Of a stretch of DNA of 37,421 nt, positions 26,083-37,160 are shown one piece after another. This stretch comes from Actinomycetes bacterium (GTDB lineage: Bacteria; Actinomycetota; Actinomycetes; JACCUZ01). The stretch lies in the NCBI GenBank assembly GCA_035489715.1, contig DATHAP010000032.1:1-37421 (forward strand), given 5' to 3'. The notes beneath the pieces were generated by a model, which had not been told where the DNA came from, searched no databases, and worked only from the letters and a program-made list of their open reading frames with translations. The position numbers and the translations under genes were made by a program. Numbering within the stretch: position 1 is the stretch's first letter; each line of letters begins with the position of its first letter.

Positions 26083-27149
26083 ACCGTCACCAGGGGCCGG
26101 AGATCGCCCAGGGTCGCCTCACCGATTCCCGAGACCTCACCGAGCTCCTCCACGGTGCTGAACCGCCCGTTCGCCGCCCGCCAGTCGAGGATCCGCTGGG
26201 CGAGCACCGGCCCGATCCCGGGCAGCGTGTCGAGCTGCTCGAGCGTGGCCGTGTTGAGGTCGACCGGCGCGGCCGGCGCCGATACCCCCGGCACCGCCAC
26301 CCCTGGCGTGCCCGCAGCACCCGCCGCGGGCGGCACGGCGGCACCCACGGCACCACGCCGGGCCACGACGACCTGCTCGCCGTCGACGGCCGGCCGGGCG
26401 AGGTTGACGCTCGCCGGGTCGCCGCGACCGGTGAGCCCGCCGACGGCTGCCACGGCGTCGGCGACCCGCGAACCGGCGGGCAGCTCCACCACGCCGGGGC
26501 GTCGCACCGCGCCGACGACGTGCACGACGAGCATGCCCGTGGACGCGCTGGCCGCCGCGACCGGGCCGGCGAGAGGCGAGCCGGCACCGCCGTCGGCTGC
26601 TCCACCATCGGCTGCACCGGCGGCGGGGCCACCGGATGCCCCGGCGGGCAGCGGAGCGCCGACCAGCCGGGCGCGGTCCGGAGCGGGCAGCTCGCGCGGC
26701 CGGGCCAGCCAGGTCGTGACGGCGGCGGCGAGGACCGCGACCAGCACCAGGACGAGCAGGGCGACCACCGCGCGCCCGGCGGGTGCGACGACCGCCGCGC
26801 GCAGCCGCACCGGCAGCCGGTCGGCTACTGCCGCGAGCCTGGGTCCGGCCGTCGCCGGTCGCTGCCCGGCCGGGCGCCCCGGTGGCGGGCGTGGTGCCAC
26901 GGGCAGCGCCGGGTCGGGCTCGAGCGACCCGTCTCGCGAAACCGAGACGTCGGTCGGCAGCGGCCGGGTCGGGACCCACCCGGACGGCGGGCCGGTCTCG
27001 GCTCCGCGACCTCCGAGGACCCGCTGCAGCCGGCGCACTGCCAGCGCGGCCGGGTCGTCGTCGTGGGCCGGACCGGCGGCCACGGTGGCGTCCGTGCCAC
27101 CGGGCATGCCGGTCCACCCGCGACGGTGCCGTGCTCTGCGCGTGCCCAC
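26079..27149 (-). CDS. comEA: ComEA family DNA-binding protein
   Basis: Protein of 356 residues. The first 125 are an unusual Arg/Pro/Ala-rich cytoplasmic part. One membrane helix lies at about 127-149 (AVVALLVLVLVAVLAAAV). After a Gly/Ala-rich linker comes an SLBB domain (MLVVHVVGAVRRPGVVELP and VADAVAAVGGLT). The C-terminal double helix-hairpin-helix covers 296-356: VDLNTATLEQLDTLPGIGPV, then EVSGIGEATLGDLRP. In competence, ComEA binds incoming double-stranded DNA at the outer face of the membrane and passes it to ComEC. The GTG start lies 6 nt after TAGCGT. The gene is longer than firmicute ComEA because of the N-terminal extension. The 252-nt gap upstream contains a tandem repeat. Confidence 0.92.
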   Translation of the reverse strand: MGTRRARHRRGWTGMPGGTDATVAAGPAHDDDPAALAVRRLQRVLGGRGAETGPPSGWVPTRPLPTDVSVSRDGSLEPDPALPVAPRPPPGRPAGQRPATAGPRLAAVADRLPVRLRAAVVAPAGRAVVALLVLVLVAVLAAAVTTWLARPRELPAPDRARLVGAPLPAGASGGPAAGAADGGAADGGAGSPLAGPVAAASASTGMLVVHVVGAVRRPGVVELPAGSRVADAVAAVGGLTGRGDPASVNLARPAVDGEQVVVARRGAVGAAVPPAAGAAGTPGVAVPGVSAPAAPVDLNTATLEQLDTLPGIGPVLAQRILDWRAANGRFSTVEELGEVSGIGEATLGDLRPLVTV

Positions 27150-27155
27150 CCGACG

Positions 27156-27161
27156 ACGCTA
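27156..27161 (-). promoter_or_regulatory. Predicted -10 box, leaderless comEA start
   Basis: TAGCGT on the minus strand, 6 nt before the GTG at 27149. It is identical to the holA box and indicates a promoter for comEA-comEC inside the cluster. Confidence 0.5.
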
Positions 27162-27201
27162 GGGACCGGAGGGCGCCCGGTCGGTCGGCCACGGGCGAGT
27201 T

Positions 27202-27334
27202 GTGGACGACTGCCGGGCGACGTACGACCTGTGGACGAGTGCGGTGCGACGTACGCCTCCAGGTGCGGTGCGACGTACGGCCTGCGGGTGCGGTGCGACG
27301 TACGGCCTGCGGGCGCGAGCGCGACGTATGACCT
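27202..27334. repeat. Five-unit tandem repeat, unit 25-29 bp, between degV and comEA
   Basis: The units are 27202-27230, 27231-27258, 27259-27283, 27284-27308 and 27309-27334. All contain GCGACGTA and end in CCT. Units 2-4 share GTGCGGTGCGACGTACG closely; units 3 and 4 are identical over their last 21 bases. The core has the palindrome CGTACG (CGTATG in the last unit). Outer units are more diverged, as expected for an array that grew from the middle. It lies 68 nt past the degV stop and 40 nt upstream of the comEA -10 box. No convincing gene covers it. Confidence 0.85.
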
Positions 27335-27401
27335 GACCGGTGCTGCGGCGACCGCGACCGACCGCGGACCCCACGCCCGTGGGCGCCGGCGGTCAGCGCC
27401 G

Positions 27402-28282
27402 TCAGGCGCCGGCGGGACCGCTCGGCGCGACGACCACGGCCAGCATCCCCGGGCCGACGTGGGCGCCGACCACGGCGCCCACCTCGCTGACCAGCAGGTC
27501 GCCGAGGCCGGGCAGCCGGCCACGCAGGCGCTCGGCGAGAGCAGCGGCGCGGTCCGGGTTGGCCAGGTGGTGCACCGCCGCGTCGACGGGGCCGTGGCCG
27601 GCGCGCTCGACGGCCAGCTCCTCGAGCCGGGCGATCGCCTTGGCCGACGTGCGGACCTTCTCCAGCGGCTCGATGTGACCGTCGACCAGGTGCAGCAGCG
27701 GTTTGACGGCGAAGGCCGAGCCGAGGAGGGCCGCGGCCGGGCCGATCCGGCCGCCGCGGCGGAGGTACTCGAGGGTGTCGACGTAGAACACCGCCGCCGA
27801 CGACTCGGCGCGCTCGCGGGCCACCTGGGCCACGTCGTCGAGGGTGCCGCCCACGGCCGCGGCGCGGGCGGCCGCGAGCACGGCGAAGCCGAGGCCCATG
27901 CCGAGCGACCGCGAGTCGACGACCTCCACCCGCAGCGGCGCCTCCTTGGCCGCGAGCTTGGCCGAGTCGACGGTGCCCGACATCTGCGACGACAGGTGCA
28001 CCGACACGACGCCGGCGGCCCCGGCAGCGGCCGCCCGGTCATAGGCGGCGGCGAACGCCGCCGGCCCCGGCCGGGAGGTCGTGACCGGCGTCCAGGACCG
28101 CAGCGCCTCGGTGACGCTGCGGGAGGACGTCTCGCCGCCCTCGTCGTGGGCCTGGCCGCCGATGACGACCTGCAGCGGCACCACCTCGATGCCGTGCTCC
28201 GCCACCAGCTGCATCGGGAGATAGCTCGTCGAGTCGGTGACGACCACGACCGGTCCAGTGCCCGGCGGCCGCGACGGCCGGC

Positions 28283-28286
<4 letters not shown>
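27402..28286 (-). CDS. DegV family fatty-acid-binding protein
   Basis: Protein of 294 residues. The DegV fold is shown by [12 protein letters not shown] at the N-terminus, [48 protein letters not shown] and [13 protein letters not shown], then [15 protein letters not shown] and [20 protein letters not shown]. Family members bind a long-chain fatty acid in a buried pocket, and some (FakB) present it to a FakA-type kinase; no kinase partner is seen here. The ATG overlaps the leuS stop (ATGA at 28283-28286), so it is translationally coupled to leuS and would share its attenuation control. Confidence 0.93.
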
Positions 28287-31207
<2,921 letters not shown>

Positions 31208-31245
31208 GTGGCTGCGCTCCTCGTGGGGACTCGGGTCCGGACACA

Positions 31246-31269
31246 GAAAAGCCCCTCGCAGGGAGGGGC
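31246..31269 (-). terminator. leuS leader attenuator terminator
   Basis: Intrinsic terminator on the minus strand: stem GCCCCTC/GAGGGGC (7 bp; arms 31263-31269 and 31251-31257), loop CCTGC, followed by TTTTCTG. It lies 39 nt before the leuS start codon, within the leader, and directly abuts the upstream hairpin. Confidence 0.85.
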
Positions 31270-31303
31270 AGCCGCACTGACGGGTCTCGATGTCAGCGCG
31301 GCT
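31270..31303 (-). promoter_or_regulatory. leuS leader hairpin over the leader-peptide stop
   Basis: RNA hairpin with 12 pairs including one G-U: arms 31292-31303 and 31270-31281, with a 10-nt loop. The leader-peptide stop codon (31293-31295) is in its 5' arm, so a ribosome finishing the peptide would melt it. The 3' arm ends where the terminator begins. Confidence 0.75.
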
Positions 31304-31328
31304 CGGTAAGGAGCAGTCCGGTACGCAC
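31293..31328 (-). CDS. leuS leader peptide (three consecutive leucine codons)
   Basis: Eleven-codon ORF read [11 protein letters not shown], starting at a GTG and ending with TGA. Codons 5-7 are CTG, CTC and CTT, three leucines in a row. CTT is uncommon in such a GC-rich genome, so translation should be sensitive to the charged tRNA-Leu pool. It begins 6 nt after a TATGGT box and has no Shine-Dalgarno, so it should be translated from the very 5' end of the leuS transcript. A hairpin covers its stop codon and an intrinsic terminator follows before leuS. This is the architecture of ribosome-mediated attenuation known for actinobacterial amino-acid genes. Expression of the peptide is inferred, not shown. 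Confidence 0.8.
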   Translation of the reverse strand: MRTGLLLTEPR

Positions 31329-31334
31329 AGGACC

Positions 31335-31340
31335 ACCATA
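31335..31340 (-). promoter_or_regulatory. Predicted -10 box of the leuS operon
   Basis: TATGGT (TAnnnT) on the minus strand, 6 nt before the GTG of the leader peptide. The transcript would start at that GTG. No clear -35 hexamer is visible; the upstream terminator hairpin of the preceding gene occupies that place. Confidence 0.6.
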
Positions 31341-31353
31341 ACGGACGAGGGAT

Positions 31354-31377
31354 GGTCCCGCTCGGTCGAGCGGGACC
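31354..31377 (-). terminator. Terminator after the beta-propeller gene
   Basis: Perfect 10-bp stem (31354-31363 with 31368-31377) and a 4-nt loop, 21 nt past the stop of the secreted beta-propeller gene. It has no U-tract. It separates that gene from the leuS promoter. Confidence 0.7.
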
Positions 31378-31397
31378 ACCCCTGTGCCGTCAGCCGG

Positions 31398-34178
31398 CTA
31401 CCAGCCGCTGGTGCTGGTACGCCAGATACCTCGGCCGTGGGTGCCGGCGTACAGATAGCCGTCCGGACCGAGGTGCAGGTCGTAGACCGTCGTCAGCGGA
31501 AGCGCGGCGGCCGACGAGCCGGGCGAAGCGCCCACGCGCTGCCAGGTCCCGCCGTTGAGCCCACTGACGATGACGCCGTAGTCGGTGCCCACGACGAGGG
31601 TGTTGCCGACGCGGAGGACGTCGGTCGCCGGCACGTTGGGCATGTTGCCGGAGATGTCGGTCCACGCCACCTTGAGCGTGCCGTCGGTGTTGGTCTGGGT
31701 GCTGACCACGCCCTTGAAGACGTGGGTCAGGCCGGCGCCCGGACCCTCGATGAACCGGCGGTTGTAGCCGTTGAACACCAGGTAGATCGTGTTACCGGTC
31801 GCGTTCGCCTTCTCGTCGATCCACACGGCGTTCGGGTAGCGGGTCGGCAGGCCCGTCATGTCCAGCTCGTGCCACGGTGCCTGAGACGTGCCGCCGTAGT
31901 TGGTCTTGACACCGCGGGTGAAGCCCGCGCTGTTGCAGTTGCTCTCGCCGCACCAGGCCGCGTAGACCACGTCCTTCGACGCGTCCTTCGGTGCCGCCGG
32001 GTTGGCGATCGCGTCGAGCCCGACGGTCATCCGGCCAGCGGTGCCCAGGTCAGCGATCTTGCGCCAACCGTGCGAGGCGTCCGCCTCGGCCTCGTCGGAG
32101 GTGTACGAGAAGGCCCGGTCGTGCGTCCACACCTTGTTCCCGCCGGCAACCCACCGCTCCGTGCTGCCGTTGCCGGTGTTCTGCGAACCGCGCACGATCC
32201 GGAACGGGGCCGTGAACCGCGGGTTGGGGTCGGGCACGCTGACGTCGAAGACCGCGCTGACATCGCCCTTGGTCTTGCCACAGGTCTTCGTCATCCACAG
32301 GTTGAGGTAGACGTATTCGTCAAGGATCTGGCAGCCGTCGTCAGCGTCGACGATGATGTCGCCGCCGTCACCGCCGAACGGCGAGACCATCTCGTTCGCA
32401 TCCGCCCGCAGCAGCGAGCCGCCGTTGTCCTGCAACCCACCTGCCACAAGGAACTTCCCGGCACCCGCCGTGGTGTCACGGCCGACGCCCACTGAGTAGT
32501 ACTGCAGGGTCCGCAGCCCGGGGCTGTGGTTCAGCCAGTCGGTGGCGTGCCCGGCCGCGTCCTCCTTGCTCGCCGAAGGCGGCGCCGGCCGCGACTTCAC
32601 GCCGCCGTCGTTGCCGACGTAGACGTAGCCGTCCCCGAAGGCGATCGAGTGCTGGTCGGAGTGTGTCGTCTCCGGGCAACCCCCGGTGGGGTCGGATATG
32701 TCCCAGCAGTTGAACCCGAAGTTCCAGTACGGCCCCGGTGTGGACCACCTGGTGCCGGCGTTGCGGCTCTCGTAGACCTCCTCCAGACCGAGGTAGACGT
32801 GCCGAGCGTCCGCGGGGTCCACCTCGATGAAGTTGTTGTACCAGGCCTGTACGCCTGGCCGGTAGAACACTCCACCGGACCCGCGCAATGCGGAACCCGA
32901 GGAGGCGAGCTTGCCGCTCGACGCGATACGGGTCCATGGACCGGCGAGCTTGCCGGTGTCCGAACGGAACACGCCGTTCAGCACCGTCTGCGGCGAGTGG
33001 TTCAGCTTGTTCGGGGACTCGACCACGGTGTAGAGGATCGAGCCGTCGGCGCTGAAGGCGAACTCGGCGTTGCCCACGTCCTGAGCCTGGAGGGCACCGG
33101 TCGGGTTGACTCGGGTGTAGGTCTTCGCGTTGCCGGTCGGGCTGTAGTAGAAGCCGTTGTACGCGGCGCCGCTGCGCCACGCCGCGTTGACCAGGATGTG
33201 TGTGGTGCCGGGCTCGATGGCCACGTCGTTGACGATGTTGTTGTACGGCTTGGTGATGTCGGAGTCGTCTTCCAGGTTGGGCATGAAGACGTTCTCCCAC
33301 TCACCCGACGCCGACAGCGGGTGTCGCCACAGCCCCCGGGTAGTGGCCGCGTAGATCTGCTTGCCCTCGGCATCGACCTTGAGCTGGTTGATCCCGCGGC
33401 TCTCCAGCTCGGTGCCGCCGACCCGGTCCGACTGGCTGAAGGTGCCCGTGCTCGCGTTGGCCAGCCGGTAGACACCCGCTCCGGTGTACGAGGTGGCCCC
33501 GGTGTTGGCCTCGCCGGTGGCGTACCAGAGCACGTCGGCGTCCGCGTCGTAGACGAGGTCACCCGTCGAGAGGGAGAGGATCTTGTCGGAGATCGGCGTC
33601 CATGCGCCGTCGTCCGATGTGGACTTCAAGTTGGCGCCCAGCGACTTCCGGAACACGCCGCCGTTGGCGCCTCCCGCGAAGAGGTAGCCGTTGCCGACTG
33701 CCAGGCCGGTGATCCGGCCGGCGACGAAGCCCGCTCCGCCGGAGGAGTTGGAGAAGCTCGGGTCGCGGTACTCGGGGTCGTCCGCGTCGTAGGGGACGTC
33801 GGTGATCTCGTCCCAGGTGGCCGACGTGCCGCTCAGGGACTTGAAGGCGGACAAGGAGGCGCTCAGGTTGCCGGCCGGCACCGAGCCGCGCGGCGCCAAC
33901 CTCGCATTGGCCACCGAGCTCAGGGCGTTGAAGATCTCCGCCGACTCCTCGTTCGGGTTACCGACGATCGACTCGACGCCGCCTTCCTCCTCGGCCTCCC
34001 GCTCGCGCTCCTCACGGGCCTCCTCGCCCTGACCGGTGCGCTCGAGGTACCCGATGTACGACGGCCCCGCCGAAGACGGTCCTCCGCCACCCGCCGTCGC
34101 CAGCACCACCACCGCAGCCGCCACGGCCGCTGCCGCGACCGATGCACTGCCCGTCTTCTGTCGACGCGTGAACGCCAT
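31398..34178 (-). CDS. Large secreted beta-propeller protein (BNR/sortilin-like repeats)
   Basis: Protein of 926 residues. A signal peptide or anchor ([20 protein letters not shown] to about residue 33) is followed by a charged stretch rich in Glu/Arg ([16 protein letters not shown], about 52-67), probably a short coiled coil. From about 120 the protein is built of propeller-like blades: [69 protein letters not shown], and the final [20 protein letters not shown]. Such sequences occur in sialidase/sortilin-type and two-component-sensor-like propellers. No catalytic residues of a glycosidase are evident. Cys pairs (CWD..GGCPE, CGESNC) suggest disulfides outside the cell. The ATG has AAGGG 7 nt upstream. 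The role may be adhesion or polymer binding; this is speculation. Confidence 0.8.
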   Translation of the reverse strand: MAFTRRQKTGSASVAAAAVAAAVVVLATAGGGGPSSAGPSYIGYLERTGQGEEAREEREREAEEEGGVESIVGNPNEESAEIFNALSSVANARLAPRGSVPAGNLSASLSAFKSLSGTSATWDEITDVPYDADDPEYRDPSFSNSSGGAGFVAGRITGLAVGNGYLFAGGANGGVFRKSLGANLKSTSDDGAWTPISDKILSLSTGDLVYDADADVLWYATGEANTGATSYTGAGVYRLANASTGTFSQSDRVGGTELESRGINQLKVDAEGKQIYAATTRGLWRHPLSASGEWENVFMPNLEDDSDITKPYNNIVNDVAIEPGTTHILVNAAWRSGAAYNGFYYSPTGNAKTYTRVNPTGALQAQDVGNAEFAFSADGSILYTVVESPNKLNHSPQTVLNGVFRSDTGKLAGPWTRIASSGKLASSGSALRGSGGVFYRPGVQAWYNNFIEVDPADARHVYLGLEEVYESRNAGTRWSTPGPYWNFGFNCWDISDPTGGCPETTHSDQHSIAFGDGYVYVGNDGGVKSRPAPPSASKEDAAGHATDWLNHSPGLRTLQYYSVGVGRDTTAGAGKFLVAGGLQDNGGSLLRADANEMVSPFGGDGGDIIVDADDGCQILDEYVYLNLWMTKTCGKTKGDVSAVFDVSVPDPNPRFTAPFRIVRGSQNTGNGSTERWVAGGNKVWTHDRAFSYTSDEAEADASHGWRKIADLGTAGRMTVGLDAIANPAAPKDASKDVVYAAWCGESNCNSAGFTRGVKTNYGGTSQAPWHELDMTGLPTRYPNAVWIDEKANATGNTIYLVFNGYNRRFIEGPGAGLTHVFKGVVSTQTNTDGTLKVAWTDISGNMPNVPATDVLRVGNTLVVGTDYGVIVSGLNGGTWQRVGASPGSSAAALPLTTVYDLHLGPDGYLYAGTHGRGIWRTSTSGW

Positions 34179-34231
34179 GTCCGAGCCCTTCTCGACCAGA
34201 TGGTCCGGTCCCCGACCCGGTGGACGCGGTC

Positions 34232-34260
34232 ACGGTAGGCCTATGTGACGGCGAGGGCAA
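34232..34260 (-). promoter_or_regulatory. Candidate promoter of the beta-propeller gene
   Basis: On the minus strand TTGCCC (34255-34260), a 17-nt spacer and TACCGT (34232-34237) resemble -35 and -10 boxes. They lie in the 176-nt gap after the GGDEF gene and would give a leader of about 45 nt. I see nothing else in that gap. Confidence 0.4.
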
Positions 34261-34354
34261 GATCCGGCTCCACCATGTCATCGATCGGTGCAAAGGAGAC
34301 GATCGCCCGCAGTACGCGAAGGCCGAAAAGCGTCGTCGATGACCGTTTCTGGCG

Positions 34355-35500
34355 CTACTCGGCGGCTGCCGGGCGGCGCGGCTCGGGCCGCCCCTCGGCC
34401 CGCAGCGACCGGCGCAGGTACATCTCCTGGTCCGCCTTGCCGAGCAGCGTCTCGAGGGTGCCGGCGTCCCAAGGCGCCAGCATCGACCCACCGGCGCTGA
34501 CGCTGACCGACCACACGTCCTCGGGGATCGGCGCCTGCAGGAGCACGCTGTCGCGGACCCGCCGCTCCAGCTCGAGCGGGGCCATGCCAGGGCCAGGACC
34601 CAGGACGCAGAACTCGTCGCCGCCCCACCGGGCCACCACGTCGGTAGCGCGGGTGACCGAGCGCAGCGCCTCGGCGACCGCCACGATGACGTCGTCGCCG
34701 GCGGCGTGGCCGAGGGCGTCGTTGACCTGCTTGAGCGCGTCGATGTCGACGAAGATGCAGTGCACGGCGTCGCCTTGCCGGCGCGCCTGCTCGACCATCT
34801 GTGCGCCGACCATGGCCAGCCCACGCCGGTTGGCCACGCCGGTCAGGTGGTCGCGCACCGCAGCCGCCTCGGCCGCGGCCCGCTCGGCAGCCAGGTCGCG
34901 AACACCGGCACGCCGCAGGTGGTTGATGACGAGCGAGAGCAGGGTCGCGCTGACCATGCCGACGACGTAGTGCGGCCAGGAGGCCGCCGAGCCGACCATG
35001 AAGGCACCGACCGCCCAGGCACCCCACGCGAGGTAGAGGGTGGCGAGCAGCCAGCGCAGCGACAGCAGCACCGCGCCGGCGCCGACGACCACCAGCATCA
35101 CGTTGGTCGACTGGCGCGGCTGCGCGACCAGCACCAGGTGGACGACGGCGTTGGCCACGACGAGCAGGACCATGGCCGCGGTCAGCGGCTGGGCCAGGTG
35201 GTCGGGCACCCGCCGCTTGTGCACCGTGAGGGCGATCAGGGCGTAGACCAGCGCGCTGGCCGCGGCCATCGGCACCATCACCAGACGCGCGGTCCCGTCG
35301 AGCATGACGACGTGCAGGACGGCGAACAGCGCGAAGATCCCGCCGAGGCCCGCCGCCAGGGTCGGCACGGCGGCGGCGACGGCCGCGTCGTAGGTCTGGT
35401 CCTGCGTCGGCGACACGGTGAACCTGTCGACACCCGGCATGGGCACCTTGACACCGTACGGGCGCCGCGGCCTGCGCGGGAGAGGCTTCGGGCGACCCAC
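34355..35500 (-). CDS. Membrane-bound GGDEF protein (diguanylate cyclase)
   Basis: Protein of 381 residues from the GTG at 35500. About six membrane helices occupy residues 45-200. A helical signalling linker (NHLRRAGVRDLAAERAAAEA) leads into the GGDEF domain: DHLTGVANRRGLAMV, then CIFVDIDALKQVNDALGHAA, GDDVIVAVAEAL, and the active-site loop RWGGDEF (motif residues 293-297). The signature is intact, so it is probably an active cyclase making c-di-GMP. No EAL domain is present, and an RxxD inhibitory site is not evident. The GTG at 35500 has GAGG 8 nt upstream; an ATG at 35554 would add 18 residues but lacks a ribosome site. The membrane sensor part has no recognised ligand. Confidence 0.88.
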   Translation of the reverse strand: MGRPKPLPRRPRRPYGVKVPMPGVDRFTVSPTQDQTYDAAVAAAVPTLAAGLGGIFALFAVLHVVMLDGTARLVMVPMAAASALVYALIALTVHKRRVPDHLAQPLTAAMVLLVVANAVVHLVLVAQPRQSTNVMLVVVGAGAVLLSLRWLLATLYLAWGAWAVGAFMVGSAASWPHYVVGMVSATLLSLVINHLRRAGVRDLAAERAAAEAAAVRDHLTGVANRRGLAMVGAQMVEQARRQGDAVHCIFVDIDALKQVNDALGHAAGDDVIVAVAEALRSVTRATDVVARWGGDEFCVLGPGPGMAPLELERRVRDSVLLQAPIPEDVWSVSVSAGGSMLAPWDAGTLETLLGKADQEMYLRRSLRAEGRPEPRRPAAAE

Positions 35501-35746
35501 TGTGACGACCTCACCGCTTCCGCTCGGACCCGTTGTCCGCAGGGTAGGGATCATCGGCGGCGTCGCGGGAGGTCGGCGCGCGGTTTGCCCCGGTATCGGT
35601 TACCCGTCCGGCCCAGCAGCGCCCGCCGCCCGGTGCCCTTGCCGAGCGATCCGCGCTGGCACGATGGGGCCGATGGTCGACGAGGAGGGTGGCGCCGCCG
35701 GCTGGCAGCACTCGGCCTCGTCGGCGCCGAGCCGGTCGGCCGCGCG
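35501..35746. other. Divergent intergenic region, GGDEF / APH-fold gene
   Basis: A 246-nt stretch. TACCCT (35541-35546, minus strand) is a possible -10 for the GGDEF gene. CACGAT at 35660-35665, 7 nt before an ATG at 35673, looks like a leaderless start for the plus strand but in a different frame from the downstream kinase homology, suggesting a lost or shifted gene start. Confidence 0.45.
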
Positions 35747-36439
35747 GTGGAGGGCGAGCGCGAGCTGCCCGGGACGGCGATGCAGCACCGGCTCGACCCG
35801 GATGCCCAAGGCGTGCCGGGCTGGGCCGTCGACGCGGTCGTCGCGAGCCTGCGCGCGCTGGCGGCGGTGCCCGGCAGCGATGCGATGCGGGTGCTGCCCG
35901 TCGTGAGTGAGAACGCCGCCTTCCGTACGCCGGGGGACTCGTTCACCGAGGCGCTGCTCCGGCTCGTGAGACGTCGGGTCGCGACAGCCGGCGCCGCGCT
36001 GCACAAGGCCCTCCCCGACCTCGACCGGCGGCTGGTCGCCGTCGGCGAGCGGCTGTCCGCCGTCGAGCCGGTGCCGGACACCGTGGTGCACGGTGACCTG
36101 TTCGGGGCCAACATTCACCTCGACTCGGACGGGAAGCCGGTCGCAGTGCTCGATTTCCGGTTCATGACCACCGCGGGGGATCCGCGGTTCGACGCGGGCG
36201 TCACCGCGTCGATCTTCGACATGTACGGCGCGCACGCCCAACAGATCACCACCCGGCTGACGGCCGAGCTCGCGGACCGGCTGGGGCACGACCCGGACGT
36301 GCTGGTGGTCTACCGCGCTGCGTACGCCGTGGTGACCTGCACGCTTTTCGGCTCCGACGAGCACGACGGCCACTTCGCCTGGTGCGTGCGGCAGCTGCGG
36401 GCGCCGGACATCAGCCGGGTCCTCGGACTGGCCCGCTGA
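35747..36439 (+). CDS. APH-fold phosphotransferase lacking most of the N-lobe (possibly decayed)
   Basis: A C-terminal kinase lobe of 230 residues is clear: ELPGTAM (hinge), WAVDAVVASLRALAAVPG, the catalytic loop VVHGDLFGANIHLD (His115, Asp117, Asn122) and VAVLDFRFMTTAGDPRFDAG (Asp136). The ATP-binding N-lobe is absent: homologous-looking sequence starts only at LAALGLVGAEPV (from about 35702), upstream of any usual start codon in this frame. The GTG at 35747 is the first possible start and has no Shine-Dalgarno. An ATG at 35673 with a good upstream box is in another frame; a one-base deletion near 35690-35702 would join them. Even then the lysine-bearing strands would be missing. It may be a truncated or decaying gene, or have lost kinase activity. 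Confidence 0.6.
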   Translation: MEGERELPGTAMQHRLDPDAQGVPGWAVDAVVASLRALAAVPGSDAMRVLPVVSENAAFRTPGDSFTEALLRLVRRRVATAGAALHKALPDLDRRLVAVGERLSAVEPVPDTVVHGDLFGANIHLDSDGKPVAVLDFRFMTTAGDPRFDAGVTASIFDMYGAHAQQITTRLTAELADRLGHDPDVLVVYRAAYAVVTCTLFGSDEHDGHFAWCVRQLRAPDISRVLGLAR

Positions 36440-36449
36440 CCCGGCCGGC

Positions 36450-37124
36450 TCAGACCAGCTCGGCCAAGAGCTGGAGGGTGCTGGCCTCCATGTCAGCCTT
36501 GGTCACCCCAAGTCCGGTCAGGACCTGGGCGCCCGGCTCGTCACCCACCTCGAGCAGGGCGAGCAGCAGGTGCTCGGTGCCGACGTAGGTGTGGCCCAGC
36601 CGCAGCGACTCGCGGACGCTGAGCTCGAGCACCTTGCCGAGTCCTGGCGAGAACGGCGCGTGCTGGCGGCCGGCTTTGGCGGCTGTCGGCAGGGCCTCGA
36701 TGACAGCGCTCCGCACGGCGTGCTCCGGCACGCCGGCCGCCTCGAGCGCCTGACCCGCGAGGCCCTGCCACTCGGCCAGCAGGCCGAGCACGAGGTGCAG
36801 GCTGGTGACCTCCGGCTCGCCGCGCTCCCGGGCGGTGTTCTGCGCCTTGAGAACCACGACCTTCGCCCGGTTGGTGAACCGGTCCAACGACGGCTCGCCG
36901 GTGACGAACCGCTTCTGGACCGCCTGCTTGGTGACTCCCATGCTCTGCCCGATCGCTGTCCAGGAGGCACCGGAGCGGCGGGCCTGGTCGACGAAGTGCC
37001 CGACCAGGTGGTCGGCCAGCTCGTCGACGTACGCCGCCACCTCTGCCGCCTCGGCGAGCTGGTCCAACGGCGTCCCGTCCGGCTGCCGGGTCCGCACCTG
37101 GGTGATCAGGTCGTCCAACGTCAT
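36450..37124 (-). CDS. Helix-turn-helix protein with complete ClpC-type N-domain, no AAA+ module
   Basis: Protein of 224 residues. Residues 24-52 are helical; a helix-turn-helix follows at 53-72 (ASWTAIGQSMGVTKQAVQKR). Residues 80-224 are a whole double Clp_N repeat: RFTNRAKVVVLKAQNTARE then LHLVLGLL, and FSPGLGKVLELSVRESLRLG then YVGTEHLLLALLEVG. In ClpC these repeats bind adaptors and phosphoarginine substrates. The Glu of the GTEH motif is kept in repeat 2 (Glu184) but replaced in repeat 1 (TSLH, Leu109). No Walker motifs exist, so it is not an unfoldase. It is probably a DNA-binding regulator that senses Clp substrates or adaptors. Two palindromes over its promoter suggest autorepression. 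The ATG at 37124 lies 6 nt after a TAAGGT box. Confidence 0.85.
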   Translation of the reverse strand: MTLDDLITQVRTRQPDGTPLDQLAEAAEVAAYVDELADHLVGHFVDQARRSGASWTAIGQSMGVTKQAVQKRFVTGEPSLDRFTNRAKVVVLKAQNTARERGEPEVTSLHLVLGLLAEWQGLAGQALEAAGVPEHAVRSAVIEALPTAAKAGRQHAPFSPGLGKVLELSVRESLRLGHTYVGTEHLLLALLEVGDEPGAQVLTGLGVTKADMEASTLQLLAELV

Positions 37125-37126
37125 GC

Positions 37127-37143
37127 GTCAACCTTAAGTTGAC
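37127..37143. promoter_or_regulatory. Proximal palindromic operator, HTH-ClpN gene
   Basis: Perfect inverted repeat GTCAAC-CTTAA-GTTGAC. It ends 2 nt before the start codon at 37124 and covers the predicted -10 box TAAGGT (37131-37136, minus strand). The centre is 29 bp from that of the distal copy, just under three helical turns. Confidence 0.8.
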
Positions 37144-37160
37144 GTTTGGCACATCGTCAA
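37131..37160 (-). promoter_or_regulatory. Predicted promoter of the HTH-ClpN gene (leaderless)
   Basis: On the minus strand TTGACG (37155-37160), an 18-nt spacer and TAAGGT (37131-37136), then 6 nt to the ATG at 37124. Each box lies within one of the two palindromes, so a bound repressor would block both. Confidence 0.65.

Noticed and set aside
31208-31339. N-terminal extension of LeuS reading through the leader in frame
   Set aside because: The frame is open, but it would run through the terminator and hairpin. The ATG at 31207 has GAGGAG upstream and fits the usual LeuS N-terminus.
31208-31340. T-box riboswitch upstream of leuS
   Set aside because: No T-box sequence or Stem I-like structure with a specifier loop was found. 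The Leu-rich leader ORF and terminator explain the region better.
34179-34354. c-di-GMP riboswitch between the GGDEF gene and the beta-propeller gene
   Set aside because: The context invites it, but I could not match the conserved GEMM core in the sequence.
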